This document shows positions 1 through 11,300 of a DNA stretch of 64,000 nucleotides, piece by piece. Both the position numbers and the translations under genes were made by a program. The DNA lies in the NCBI GenBank assembly GCA_037179385.1, contig CM074188.1, positions 26,987,318 through 27,051,317 of the forward strand. Reading direction: 5' to 3'. The notes below the pieces were generated by a model that was not told where the DNA came from, searched no databases, and saw only the letters and a list, made by a program, of their open reading frames with translations. Every line of letters begins with the position of its first letter. Position 1 is the stretch's first letter. The DNA comes from Holothuria scabra (lineage: Eukaryota > Echinodermata > Holothuroidea > Aspidochirotida > Holothuriidae).

Positions 1-413
1 ATAACTATGGTGTAACTGACTGGATAAAAAGGATTTTATTACACCCAACTTCCCCTTGTGAGGTCAGGTAAAACTGTCAAGATTTTTAAGGAGGGGAGCT
101 CCTAATGGTACAAGGTCATGATCAAGTATGGATACGAGTATCAGTACTTGTGGTACTGTGTTGCCACACTCTTACAGATACGTTCATTGTACGTATAATT
201 TCGTGCTAACAACAACAATGTGCTGTGTATCCTGATTGTGTCAGTCAGTTAGTCAGTCAAATTAATTTCTTTAATTTGCTGCCAAAATTTTCTGCACTGA
301 TACCTACAAATGTGCAAAATTGGAACATCTCCAAAAGATAGCTATCATTGGTTGTTTTTGTTACCCTTTGCTACCCTCTCTGATGCAGCACAGTTCATGA
401 ATCATGTAGCATG
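1..413. other. No gene recognised
   Basis: AT-rich sequence without a coding signal, splice-bounded frame or repeat family that I can recognise. A short GTCAGTCAGTTAGTCAGTC run lies near 238-258. Confidence 0.5.
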
Positions 414-567
414 TTTGGAACCTACTGCTGTTGTGCGTGATGATCTGCATAAGCAATGGAGTAGGGAAACCAAGCCAGCAAGCCACTACTGGTAAAAAAG
501 GCTGTGGCCGGCTCAACTTGAACCAATAGGTTGGAAACTGGGCCATAAAACTCCACCTAACTAACTG
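414..567 (+). repeat. 5'-truncated tRNA-derived SINE copy
   Basis: Matches the body of the SINE whose full copy lies on the minus strand at 20465-20661. Shared landmarks in order are a 'cctactgc' block, 'cataagcaatgg.gtagg', 'ccagcaagccac.actgg', 'aggctgtgg', and a terminal 'aaactccacctaact'. The tRNA-like head is missing, as expected of a 5'-truncated retroposed copy. Short reading frames here are incidental. Confidence 0.7.
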
Positions 568-761
568 TAGCATGTTTGTCGTGAACGACATTGTGCTGCT
601 AAGTGGTATACAAAGGAAATCAAACCTGTTTAATCCACAAAGACATCATGCAACTGGAACTAGTTTCTATCTTACAGATGTGCACCATTAAACACAAGAT
701 GAGTGTAAGTTAAATGAGTTATACCACCCTGCAATGTCGAAGGTAATCAAAAGTACTTTTG

Positions 762-1015
762 TATGGACGAATCCAATTAGCGATTGATTTTAGTGACTGT
801 AGGCAGCCATTAGTGGGGTCCATTTAATCATCTTCATTTACTATCTACATGAATTTCAAATCCTCATTTCAGTGAAATTGAGAAAATTAAGATGCACTTT
901 AGTGTACAACCATCCATGGAACAGGTAAGGAAGGAAATTTAAAGATTAAAGGTGATGGACCCCAGCAATGGCAGACTAAAATCAGACCACCACAATCTGT
1001 CAGGATTCGTCCATA
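762..1015. mobile_element. Foldback MITE, family A (TA target site)
   Basis: Begins TATGGACGAATCC and ends with its exact complement GGATTCGTCCATA. The inverted similarity continues inward for about 65 bp, through the 'gccattagtggggtcca' block and its complement near the other end. Flanking TA dinucleotides suit a Tc1/mariner-type or other TA-targeting transposase supplied in trans. No coding capacity. A second complete copy in the opposite orientation is at 6385-6643, and decayed copies lie at 37795-37953, 46945-47200 and 53638-53700. Confidence 0.8.
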
Positions 1016-1170
1016 GGATGTTCAGATGGATAGGTTATGATGAAGTGGATTCAATAATTTCGTTCATTGTTGGGTTGAAATTTTGGAGAAAAGCTCTGAC
1101 TTCAACCTGCTTGAGTACCATTCCTTTTTTTGGTTGCGATGATAAGAGAAACCAATGCAATCATGATGGC

Positions 1171-1222
1171 GTGTGTGTGTATGTGTGTATGTATGTGTGT
1201 GTGTGTATGTGTGTGTGTGTGT
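1171..1222. repeat. GT microsatellite of E1
   Basis: Imperfect (GT)n with interspersed GTAT. It sits between the 5' hairpin and first core unit of E1. The same slot holds GT tracts in E2 (7511-7542) and E3 (25191-25207 and 25478-25510), so it is part of the element's structure. Confidence 0.9.
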
Positions 1223-1870
1223 TTGTGACACTTTGCTTGTTAACACGATATCTCAAGATAGGAATGTCTGACAGTTTTCAAACTTGGTACATAGATGCGC
1301 CATATTAAGAGGAAGAACCCTATTGTTTTTGGTGGAGGTCAAAGGTCATCTGGGGTCACCAGGGGTCAAAGTCTAAAAACCTTGTTAACACGATATCTCA
1401 AGGTTGGAAACTTGGATAGATTTCATATGTGGTATGTGGATGCGTTATAGTCAGTAGATGGTCCCTATTGTTTTTGGCGGCGGTCAAAGGTCATCTGGGG
1501 TCACCGAGGGTCAAAGTCTGAAAATCTTGTTAACACGATATCTCAAGGCTGGAAGCTTGGATAGATTTCATATTTGGTATGTGGATGCGTTATAGTCAGT
1601 AGATAGTCCCTATTGTTTTTGGCCGAGGTCAAAGGTCATCTGGGGTCACCAGGGGTCAAAGTCTGAAAACCTTGTTAAAGCAATATCTCAAGGTAGGCAA
1701 CTTGGATAGATTTCATATTTGGTATGTGGATGCGTTATAGTCAGTAGATGGTCCCTATTGTTTTTGGCGGAGGTCAAAGGTCATCTGGGGTCACCGGGGG
1801 TCAAAGAATCTGAAAATCTTGTTCTACGATATCTCATGGTAGGAAACTTGGATAGATTTCATATTTGGTA

Positions 1871-3290
1871 TTAGGGCTGTCAGCGATTAGCCATTAATGT
1901 CCAACCAATGTCGTTAGAAAAATGGTACTTGCGATTAATCGCATCTCATGCCCTTGGACTCTGACTTGCGTTAAGTAAACAAGGTATAGTCCTTCTTCAC
2001 AAGTTAAGCTGCCTTGACAAAGCAATCGATGTCTACAGTACGAACAACAAGCTCAAAAATTGCGCAGAGCTATGACATTCACCTTTTATCCACCCAACCC
2101 CCTGTAGTTTACATGTGAGTGTGTGCAGTGTCATGGGGGACGTTTTAATCCGTGAACCCCAAACATGGAACCTGTTGTGACAGGCTTTACTTCAACACCA
2201 CCAATACATTTGTAATGAACATAATTTACAATGAAATTTGAAAGCACTAAACGTATGCATACACCACAGTGTCTTTTACGTGCCCTGTGCGCCATTGTGC
2301 ACTTCACCGTAATAGTTCAATTTCAACAGCCACTTGTCAATTCGCTACTAGCGTACGTCTCCCAAAATTTCAACTTGAAATCGACAAATTTCAAAAAATT
2401 ACAAGTTCAGCTTTCTAACCATGTTATTCCTGCCCTTGTATCACGTAGGAGTGTTTGTAAGTCATGAACTGAAAAAAGTTTCAAAAATGTTTCCATCGCT
2501 GTTTATCAAGACCAACAGCGTACATAACAGCAGTTGCAAACGTTAGCAGCCGGCTGAAAATCGTTTATATGCCGCTGCTTCGTGCTATACATCGAACGAA
2601 CTTCTGTTGCGAAGAATCGTACTCACTGATTGGCTGCTTGCATTTAATGAATGAAGCGGCTTCTTTAAAAGTTTGGGGATTCCCCGCTTCGAACGTAATT
2701 ATTGAGGGAGGGTGTCATGTTATTGCCAATTGAAGTACACCCATTCTCTAAGCGCTTTTAACGATACACGTACGCCTAGGTACGTAGCCGATCAGCCAGC
2801 TGAATGAAGGCATGTATATTACACTCTGCATGTAGCTAGCAGCTAGCAGGTCTTGTTCATGTGCTGCGAACGTACGTACGACTATTTACACAGTACAGCT
2901 CAGGCGGTAACTTAAACTACGATGTCTAGATTTGATCGTAGCCTACTATTGTTAGCTCTGACGTTACATTTTGTTCTGTAAACGTAGGTGGCTAGGCCCT
3001 AGGCCTAGTTTTTGTTGTGGCTTCAAGCCACACTACTTTTGGGAGGAAATTAGAAATGAAACAAATGGGGTAGATTGGGCAAGTGTCAAAATTAAATATA
3101 TCGTAGTGGGACCTGCAGCTGCAGGGCTCGTCGGCTACTTTCGCCGTGGATACTGTATTATGGCCTAGCCTAGGCCTATACTTTGTGAACGATCGTTGCT
3201 TTGAAATACTGAAACTTCATCTAGCTACTGGTGTGTGGTGTAACGATATATATCAACCTTCAGTGGAAGCAATTGTCTAAAAATTGCTTG
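1871..3290. mobile_element. Insertion splitting tandem-core element E1; hAT-like left end
   Basis: The E1 unit breaks off after 'catatttggta' and resumes at 'ggtgggtcaggagatgg', so about 1.4 kb is inserted. The left junction starts TTAGGGCTGTCAGCGATTAG and soon reads 'gcgattaatcgcat'. This resembles a hAT-type terminus seen in other animals (from memory). I find no matching right terminus or clean target-site duplication, so the class is uncertain. No convincing gene inside. Confidence 0.4.
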
Positions 3291-4317
3291 ATTGGTGGGT
3301 CAGGAGATGGTCTGTAATGTTTTTGGTGGAGGTCGAAGGTCTCCTGGGGGCACATGGGGTCAAAGTCAGAAAATCTCGTTATCATGATAGCTCAAGGTAG
3401 AAAGCTTGGATTAATTTCATATTTGGTATGTGGATGCGTTATGGTCAGGAAGTAATTCCTTTTGTTTGTGGCAGAGGTCAAAGGTCATACGGGGTCACCA
3501 GGGGTCAAAGTCTGAAAATCTTTTTAACACGATATCTCAAGGTAGAAAGCTTGGGTAGATTTCATATTTAGCCTAGTATGTGGGTGCGTTTTAGTCAGTA
3601 GATGGCCCCTATTGTTTTTTGCGGAGGTCAAAGTTCATCTGGGGCCACCTGGGGTCAAAGTCTGAAAATCTCGTTAACATGATAGGTCTATCTCAAGATA
3701 GCAAGCTTGGATAAACTTCATTGTTTGGTATGTGGGTGCGTTATGATCAGGAAGTGGTTCCTTTTGTTTGTGGCAGAGGTTAAAAGGTCATCTGAGGTCA
3801 CCGGGGGTCAAAGTTTGACATTTTAATGCGATATCTCAAGGTAGGAAACTTGAATAGAATTCGTATTTGGTAATGGTATGTGGATGGGTTATGCTCAGGA
3901 AATGGTCTATGTGGTTTTTGGCGGAGGGCAAAGGCAGAGATGCCAAGTATCTCAATTTAGGCAGAATAATTGCGATTTTCCACGCTCGATTCATCCCCAT
4001 TGTTTTTGGCAGAAACGAAAGGTCATCTGGGGTCCCCAGGGGTCAAAGTCAAGGAACCTTTTTAAGTAGCCTACAATCTTTCAAGATAGTTGTTTGTCCA
4101 TCTGTCTGTCTGTTGTTTGCCTGTCTAGCTATGTATGGCTTTTATTGAGGTCAAAAGGTTATCTGGAATGACAAAATTATTTTTTGAACATGCTAGTATG
4201 TAGTAGTTTGTTAGTTAGTAGTTTGAATGAGAAGGTAATGGTGCATGATGGTACTCTTTAAAACATTATGATCATCGAAACCTCAATGCCTTTTTGCATT
4301 CTGGTTTCAAGTTGTGT

Positions 4318-4802
4318 TGTGTGGCAATTGCTCAACTGCTCATATGAGAATATTTTTGATACCTGCTACGAATATTAGCTGCTTTATATGGCAACAGTCA
4401 AGGTAACAAGCACGCAGCTGAGTGAATGCATGTCACGGTGAAATAATTTACTTAATTTGTAGTTGGTTGAGAGGTAAGCCTACACTTCAGAAGGCAGGCT
4501 GTTTTGTTTTGCCTCTGTAGATCATGGATATTTGAATACACGTGTCTTAAAAAATTCATCCAGTCAGCAAGTTTGGGTATTCAAATGGGGTAATCTGTCA
4601 AACGTGGGTCACTTGGGAGGTATGCCCGAGATGAGATGAGATTTATCAACACACCAACACGCATGTGTTATATGGTTTCAACTAGATTAAATGATTTGGT
4701 ATGGTTTTGGAAAGGTATAGCAATTTCGGTTTCAAATACAGTCCAGACAAGATGCGTGTCCTTCCCTTTAGTCGCCTCTTACAACAGGCAGGAAATAGAA
4801 GG
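4318..4802. other. Non-coding; short SINE-core-like motif near the end
   Basis: No splice-bounded coding frame seen. Near 4757-4785 the sequence 'tttagtcgcctcttac' recurs in weaker form at 58668-58688 ('tttattgcctcttacgac'). It resembles, from memory, a segment conserved between SINEs of many animals; I could not verify this. Confidence 0.3.
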
Positions 4803-4979
4803 GAGCTTTAGATTTTACGACGCGGACCTCATCTACAACGAAATGACGTCATATGTGTATATGCCTTGTCGAGCGCAACGCGAAATAACGTTACACGAAG
4901 TTGTAAAATGGCAAGGGAAACGCAGGAGTTGATGTCATCACGTTGCAGCTGACGTCCGCGTCGTGAAACCTAAAGCTCA
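4803..4979. mobile_element. Small foldback MITE
   Basis: Left end AGCTTTAGATTTTACGACGC and right end GCGTCGTGAAACCTAAAGCT are inverted copies with a few mismatches. The similarity runs about 45 bp inward, past 'ggacctca' and 'tgacgtcc'. About 175 bp in all, no coding capacity. Target-site duplication not clear. The 98-codon frame across it is a by-product. Confidence 0.65.
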
Positions 4980-5113
4980 CTATTGATGAAATATTCTACA
5001 ACCCCCAGCCCATGAGGGCTTGATTGTGTTGGTAACACTTAAATTGTAAGCTACGTATGGTTATTTGCTTAATAAATTGCTGTCACTTCAGTCATGCATG
5101 TGCTCTTTTTCAG

Positions 5114-5360
5114 TTGAGGGAAATTGTTGAAAACTTTGAACAAGGAAACTTGGGGAGTTCCTTTAGATATTGCCAGGTGTTACGTTTCTTTAATGGCAGT
5201 ATCCGTGCTGATGTCGATATGGTATTTGAAGAAGACACCGTTGCAACCAGCTCTCTTCTTAAGAAAGCTATTCAAGAGGAACTGCAGCGTGAGAACAGCA
5301 CACTCTCAGATAGCACCTTTGGAAGCCTTGTCCTTGATGAAGATACAGTGTCAGTCATTC
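5114..5360 (+). CDS. Exon: C-terminal half of SEA domain
   Basis: Acceptor 'ctctttttcag' and donor 'gtaagt' are strong. The frame reads LREIVENFEQGNLG... then 'CQVLRFFNGSIRADVDMVFE', the pattern of SEA domains around the G^S autoproteolysis turn. The usual G-S-V-V-V is G-S-I-R-A here, so self-cleavage is possible but not assured. The exon starts on a codon boundary (phase 0) and ends in phase 1. Confidence 0.85.
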
Positions 5361-8300
5361 GTAAGTATATTTTGTGACAATTAATGAAATTCTTCCTTTG
5401 TAGAAGCCAATATGAACACCCTAAATAAGTATCCTCAACCTTACGCTATTCCTAACCCTCAGTCTTCTGGCAATGTTTGAATAAGTAAATGTTCAATCTA
5501 GTACTTGGACCTATAACCTTTGATCTACCAAATCTTTGGTCCAATGTACCCATTTCTCCTGTGTACATGGTTTTGTGAACATTTCACCTAATGAATTACC
5601 TTTAGTGAAAATTCCCAAATATAACAAACAAAATATTTGCAAAGGTACCAGTATCAGCTTTTTGCAAAAAAATAAGCAACAATTCTATGAACAATTTTAT
5701 GAACTTGAATTCAGACTTTAAGCTCATGCTCATACCTTCATTCAGTTGTAGTTGATAATATTTGATTGGTATCATATTTAACAGGGCCCATCACAGGCCG
5801 TGTAACAGGATGAGTCATGTTCCTTCTTTAAGTGAATGGAACCCACTGCCATTGTTCTTGATGCTAAGCATAAGCAGTAGAGTAGGGAAAACATGCCAGT
5901 GAGCCACAACTGGAAAAAGAGGCTGTGGCTTGCCTGACTTGAACCAGTTGAAGAGAAGCTAGGCAGTAAAACTCCATCTAACCTAATGGGACCTTTTACA
6001 ACAAGCTCAAGAGCAGCACTTGTGGGATTACTTTCAACTTAATTTTGTAACTGTATGTTAATATGTCTTAATGTTTTTTTCATTTTTGGTTCCATGATAA
6101 GAGATTGCATCTTATTTTATACAGCCATTGGTTTTCTTGAGTGTAACCAGACTACATACTGTTTCAATGGGGGCACCTGCTTGGAGGAAGGCAGAGAACT
6201 GGTGTGCTCGTGAGTTATACATTTCTAAATTTATTCCTTTTCAGTTTGATAATGTTACCCTCAAGATATGTTAAGGGGTGCAGGCAACAGCAGCTATTGT
6301 TCATCCTTATTGCTCATGTACATTTTGTCATGACCTAGCTAAACATTTCTTTTAAAGATTGGTAATGAACCACCTGATTTGTTCTATAGACGAATCAGAA
6401 CAGATTGTGATGGTCTGATTTTAGTCGGCCATTACTGGGGTCCATCACATTTAATCTTTAAATTTCCTTCCTTACCTGTTCCATGGATGGTTGTACACTG
6501 AAGTGTATCTTGATTTTCTCAACTTCACTGAATATGAGGATTTGAAATTTACGTAGACAATAAATGAAGATGATTTAAGGCTGATGGACCCCACTAATGG
6601 CTGCGCACAGTCTAAAAACAAGCGCTAATTGGATTCGTCTATAGCCAACGAGAGTGTATGCAGCTTGTCTGTCTATTCAGGTTATTCAACTCCAGCAATA
6701 CCCTCATGCTATCATGTATGATAACCTGTGTAATGTTATCTTTAATTGTTTACAAATTACAGAGAATTCTGGCTGCCATTAACAACCCTTAATTAGACAT
6801 TGCTGATAAGTAACTTAATATTCTGCCTCCAACCTACCATCAATACATTTGATCTGTTTCAGTTAATTGAGTGTCATGACTGCTGATGTCTGAGTTGAAT
6901 TGAAGGGTTTACAAATATTTTAAAGGAGTGTTTGTGTTCTGCGGTTCAGAGTCAACATAAGCCTTTGACATTTGACTTTGTGGCTGAAATTGCAGGCAAT
7001 GCCCTTAAGCTACTGCCTCCTGTTCCTTTCCCTGTCCTTTTCTCATCAGCTTACATGTTGGAAAAAATACCCTTAGAACAATCTCGTCAGGAACTGTTCT
7101 CAGTACTACTTATATGACCATTTAAGCATTTGAAAATGACCATGAAGGTTGACATTAGAGAGCAATTTATCTCAGAATAAGCTGAAAGGGGATGTAGTCC
7201 TCCAGTGCACTTTAAGTAATTTGATTCCCTTTTTTGCCAGCACTAATTTCAGGATTTGTTGTAAGTTGTTATTTGAACCCCAAAGTTGTTGGGCTTCCAT
7301 TGTACCAGAATGGTAATCAAATCTGCTGCTCATTGAAGCAGCTAATAGGAGTAATGAACCAGTGGTCGGGTACTATAATTGGGAACCGCAGTTTTTCCCT
7401 AAAAAGTGCGGTAGCCATGACAGATCTCCTTAAAGGCTAATATCCCGTAATGTACATTTAGTTTTTTGGTTTCGATGATAAGAGAAACCAATGCAATCAT
7501 GATGACGTGCGTGTGTGTGTATGTGTGTATGTGTGTGTGTTTGTGACACTTTGCTTGTTAACACGATATCTCAAGATAGGAATGTGTGACAGTTTTCAAA
7601 CGTGGTACATAGATGCGCAATATTGAGAGGAAGAACCCTATTATTTTTGGTGGAGGTCAAAGGTCACCTGGGGTCACCAGGGGTCAAAGTCTGAAAACCT
7701 TGTTAACACAATATCTCAAGATAGGAAGCTTTGATAGATTTCATATTTGGGTATGTGAATGCGTTATAGTCAGTAGATGGTCCCCATTGTTTTTGGGGTA
7801 GTTCAAAGGTCATCTGTGGTCACCAGGGGTCAACGTCTGAAAATCTCGTTAACAGGATATCTTAAGGTAGAAAGCTTGAATGGATTTCATATTTAGTATG
7901 TGGATGTATGTTATGGTCAGGAGATGGTCCCTATTGTTTTTGGTGGAGGTCAAAGGTCATCTGGGGTCACCAGGGGAAGAAGTATGAAAAACTTGTTAAC
8001 GCAATATCTAAAGGTAGGAAACTTGGATAGATTTCATATTTGGTATGTGGGTGCGTTGTAGTCAGTTAATGGTCCCTATTGTTTTTGGCGAAGGTCAAAG
8101 GTCATCTGGGGTTACCAGGGGTCAAAGTCTGAAAATCTTGTTAACACAACATCTCAAGATAGAAACCTTGGATGGATTTCATATTTGGTATGTGGATGCA
8201 TTATTGTCAGGAGATGGTCCCTATCTTTTTTGGTGGAGGTCAAAGGTCAGTATGAAAGTCTTGTTAACAGGATATCTCGAGGTAGGAAACTTTGATAGAT

Positions 8301-11300
8301 TTCATATTTAGTATGTGGATGCATTATAGTCAGTAGATGGTCCCTTTTGTTTTTGGTGGGGGTCTAGGTTCATCCGGTGTCACCTGGGGTCAAAGTCTGA
8401 AAATCTCGTTAACACGATATCTCAAGATAGGAAGCTTGGATAGATTTCATATTTGGTATGTGGATCAGTTATCGTCAGTAGATGGTCCCTATTGTTTTGG
8501 CATAGGTCAAAGGTTATCTGGGGTCACTGGGGGTCAAAGTCTGAAAATCTCGTTAACACAATATCTCAAGATAGAAACCTCGGATGGATTTCATAATTGG
8601 TGTGTGGATGCATTATGGTCAGGAGATGGTCCCTATCTTTTTTGGTGGAGGTCAAAGGTCAACTGGGGTCACCAGGGATCAAAGTATGAAAGCCTTGTTA
8701 ACAGGATATCTCAAGGTAGGAAACTTGGATAGATTTCATATTTAGTATGAGGATGCATTATAGTCAGTAGATGGTCCCTATTGTTTTTGGCGGGGGTCTA
8801 GGTTCATCCGGTGTCACCTGAGGTCAAAGTCTGCAAATCTCGTTAACACGAAATCTCAAGATAGAAAGCTTGGATAGATTTCATATTTGGTATGTAGATC
8901 AGTTATTGTCAGTAGATGGTTCCTATTGTTTTTGGTGGAGGTCAAAGGTCATCTGGGGTTATCAGGGGTCAAAGTATGAAAACCTTTTTTATGTGGTATC
9001 TCAGGTTAAGTAGCTTTGATAGATTTCATATTTGTTTTGTGGATGGGTTATGGTCAGGAAATGGTACGTAATGTTTTTGATGGAGGTCAATGTTCATCTG
9101 GGGTCACTGCTGGTCCAAGTCTGAAAATCCTGCTTATGCAATATCTCAAGATAGGAAACTTGGATAGATTTCATATTTTGGTATGTGGATGCATTGTGGT
9201 CAGAAGATGGTCCCCATAGTCTTTGGCAGAGATGAAAGGTCATCTGGGGTCTCTAGGGGTCAAAGCCTGGAAACCTTTTTAAATGTGATCTCTCAAGATA
9301 GCTGTTTGTCCATTTGTCTGTCTGTTGTTTGTCATTCTGGCTATGAATTGGTTTTATTGAGGTCAAAAGATCATCTGGAATGACAAAATTATTTTTTGAA
9401 CATACTAGTGTAACATTTGAATGAGAAGATAATGGTGCATGATGGCACTGTTTGAAACGGAACATTTATGTATCATCGAAACCTCAATGCATTTTTGCAT
9501 TCTGGTTTTTGTATTCATATTACAATCAAATTGTTTCATCTTGTTTCATTGGATTTCCTTATTTTAAGTTTGGTCCTATGTCTAAACTATCACATCATGA
9601 ATATTTGATGGTTAATTTATTGTAGTATAATATCTCCGAGTTTCAATATGATTTGATTCCTACAAAATTCTAAGAGAACCTTATAGCACTATTGGTCTTG
9701 GGTTGCCAAACAAAGTAAGTCGCTTTTCTCGTCAGTAATCTACTTCAGAACATTTGAGCATTAGTCTTCAGGATTAAGGAGACAAGTTTCCTCTTTTCAA
9801 GAGACCTTTTTGAGGGATTTTCAATTTTACAGGAGGGAAAGTTGAACCACATTGACAATAATCTGAACACATGGGAGTGATGCGAGGATTCCATTCTAGT
9901 ACTTTTAAATTGCAGGATTTTGGAAGCCAAGTGAGGGAGCATTGTGCACTCACACACCTGCAGGTGTGAACACAACTTCAGAATATTATAGAAATGGTTT
10001 TGAGCCCCTAGAGCAGACTTCCTCAATTAAATTTTCTGAAGCACCACATTGCTAAATGTTTATAATGCACCACTGATTGCCATCCTGGGGGAGGGGATGT
10101 CCCCCTCCCCTTTTGAAAATTTTCGTGTTTCAGAAGGGGCTTACATGAAAAATGGTGCAAAATTTGTTCAATTTTTCCAGCAAAAATTTTTCACAAGCTT
10201 TACATTTTTTGCTGATTCACCAGTAAAATTGACAAAGCTCTGAATCTAACAAATGTGAGCAGTGACAGTAATTTTGCTTTCCTGTGAGAACAAATAGGAC
10301 GTTATTATATCCTTGTCGGTATGTGACATCAGTGTGGGGAAAGTACTAGATTTATTTACAGTACCTATTTTTGAGACAGAATAATTCTTGTCAAAAAGGT
10401 TATGAAAAAGTTAAAATTTTTCACTATTCTCCCAGTAATTTTTTGGGCCACTCCAAACCACGTCGCACGCCACAAGAGGCATGTGCGCTGCTATTTGAGG
10501 AAGCCTGTCCTAGAGAGTCACATAAGGGTTTCTTCCCGATGACGAATGATATTTTGTGTCTGTACTATTGCTAAGATGCACAATTGTGTGGTTCTTGTAT
10601 TCCATTAGCATGTTCCACAAAGAAAATATTTGTCTGCATGGGTAATTCTGCTTTGTTTCTTTACAAACGTGACTTACATTATCCAACTGTCAATGAAATG
10701 GCACCAAATCTGAAAGATTTGCTATCTTTATAAAGGGTCCCCCAGACCCGGAGTCGGGAGAAACAGAGGAAAGGTACAACGATATTTTGTTATATGCACT
10801 CTTAGCTGCATTACTAACTCTCATGACAAATCCCACCATTGTGAAAAGGCCACTACTGATGACATTCTGCCGTATAGAGCCAAGAACAGAAACCGGTCTA
10901 GTTGGTTTATAAAAAGCCGCTAAAATGTCAATTTGAGAACGACTCATATTCCTCCAAAAGAGTGGAATTTAAAGCTTTTGCTTAAATCATGCATATATTG
11001 ACATGATGGGTGCTATTCCCGAAAAATAAAGCATTTCACCGACTTGGTAACGTCAGATAGTGAACCGCCTACCCCCCACTTCACTTTATTATGCTTCTCT
11101 TTTCCTCGGAAAATGAGACGTAGGTTAGATGCACTGAGAATTCCGAATGGAATCTCTGACGTATACCGAAAGGAAATACTCGTACATCCTTTCGTCCCAC
11201 AAAAGCGGGACTTTAAACACTTGAAAATAGTCGGTAAGATTTGCAAACTAGAATGAATGTATATGTGATATCTGCACAACCAGTTGGCCTAAAGCCATTG

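Larger units (their letters stand above)
1131..4308 (+). mobile_element. Tandem-core element E1 (pearl/Tsp- or Helentron-like), interrupted
   Basis: Architecture: a 5' hairpin (GGTTGCGATGATAAGAGAAACC region, 1132-1153), a GT microsatellite (1171-1222), a core of ~146-bp tandem units, and a right arm ending in a TGC...GCA hairpin plus 'TTCTGGTTT'. The core units fill 1240-1870 and 3298-4070. The stretch 1871-3290 between them is unrelated and looks like a later insertion. Each unit carries 'cgatatctcaag' and the half-site chain AGGTCAAAGGTCA...GGGTCA...GGGTCA. The right arm (4150-4308) matches that of E2. Assignment to pearl (bivalve) or Tsp (sea urchin) elements, possibly non-autonomous Helentrons, is inference from layout. 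No protein is encoded. Confidence 0.7.

Noticed and set aside
952..1308. 118-codon frame spanning a MITE end and a GT microsatellite
   Set aside because: It is made of MITE and E1 sequence; the Cys/Val run comes from GT repeats.
1240..1870. CRISPR-like array
   Set aside because: The units are contiguous ~146-bp tandem repeats without unique spacers, in an intron-bearing animal genome.
2231..2467. 78-codon frame considered as an upstream exon of the SEA-EGF gene
   Set aside because: No SEA-like pattern and no splice sites at its edges; it lies in the segment inserted into E1.
8045..8732. Consecutive frames of 88 and 131 codons
   Set aside because: They follow the ~146-bp core units of E2, whose near multiple-of-three pattern keeps short frames open; the peptide simply repeats.
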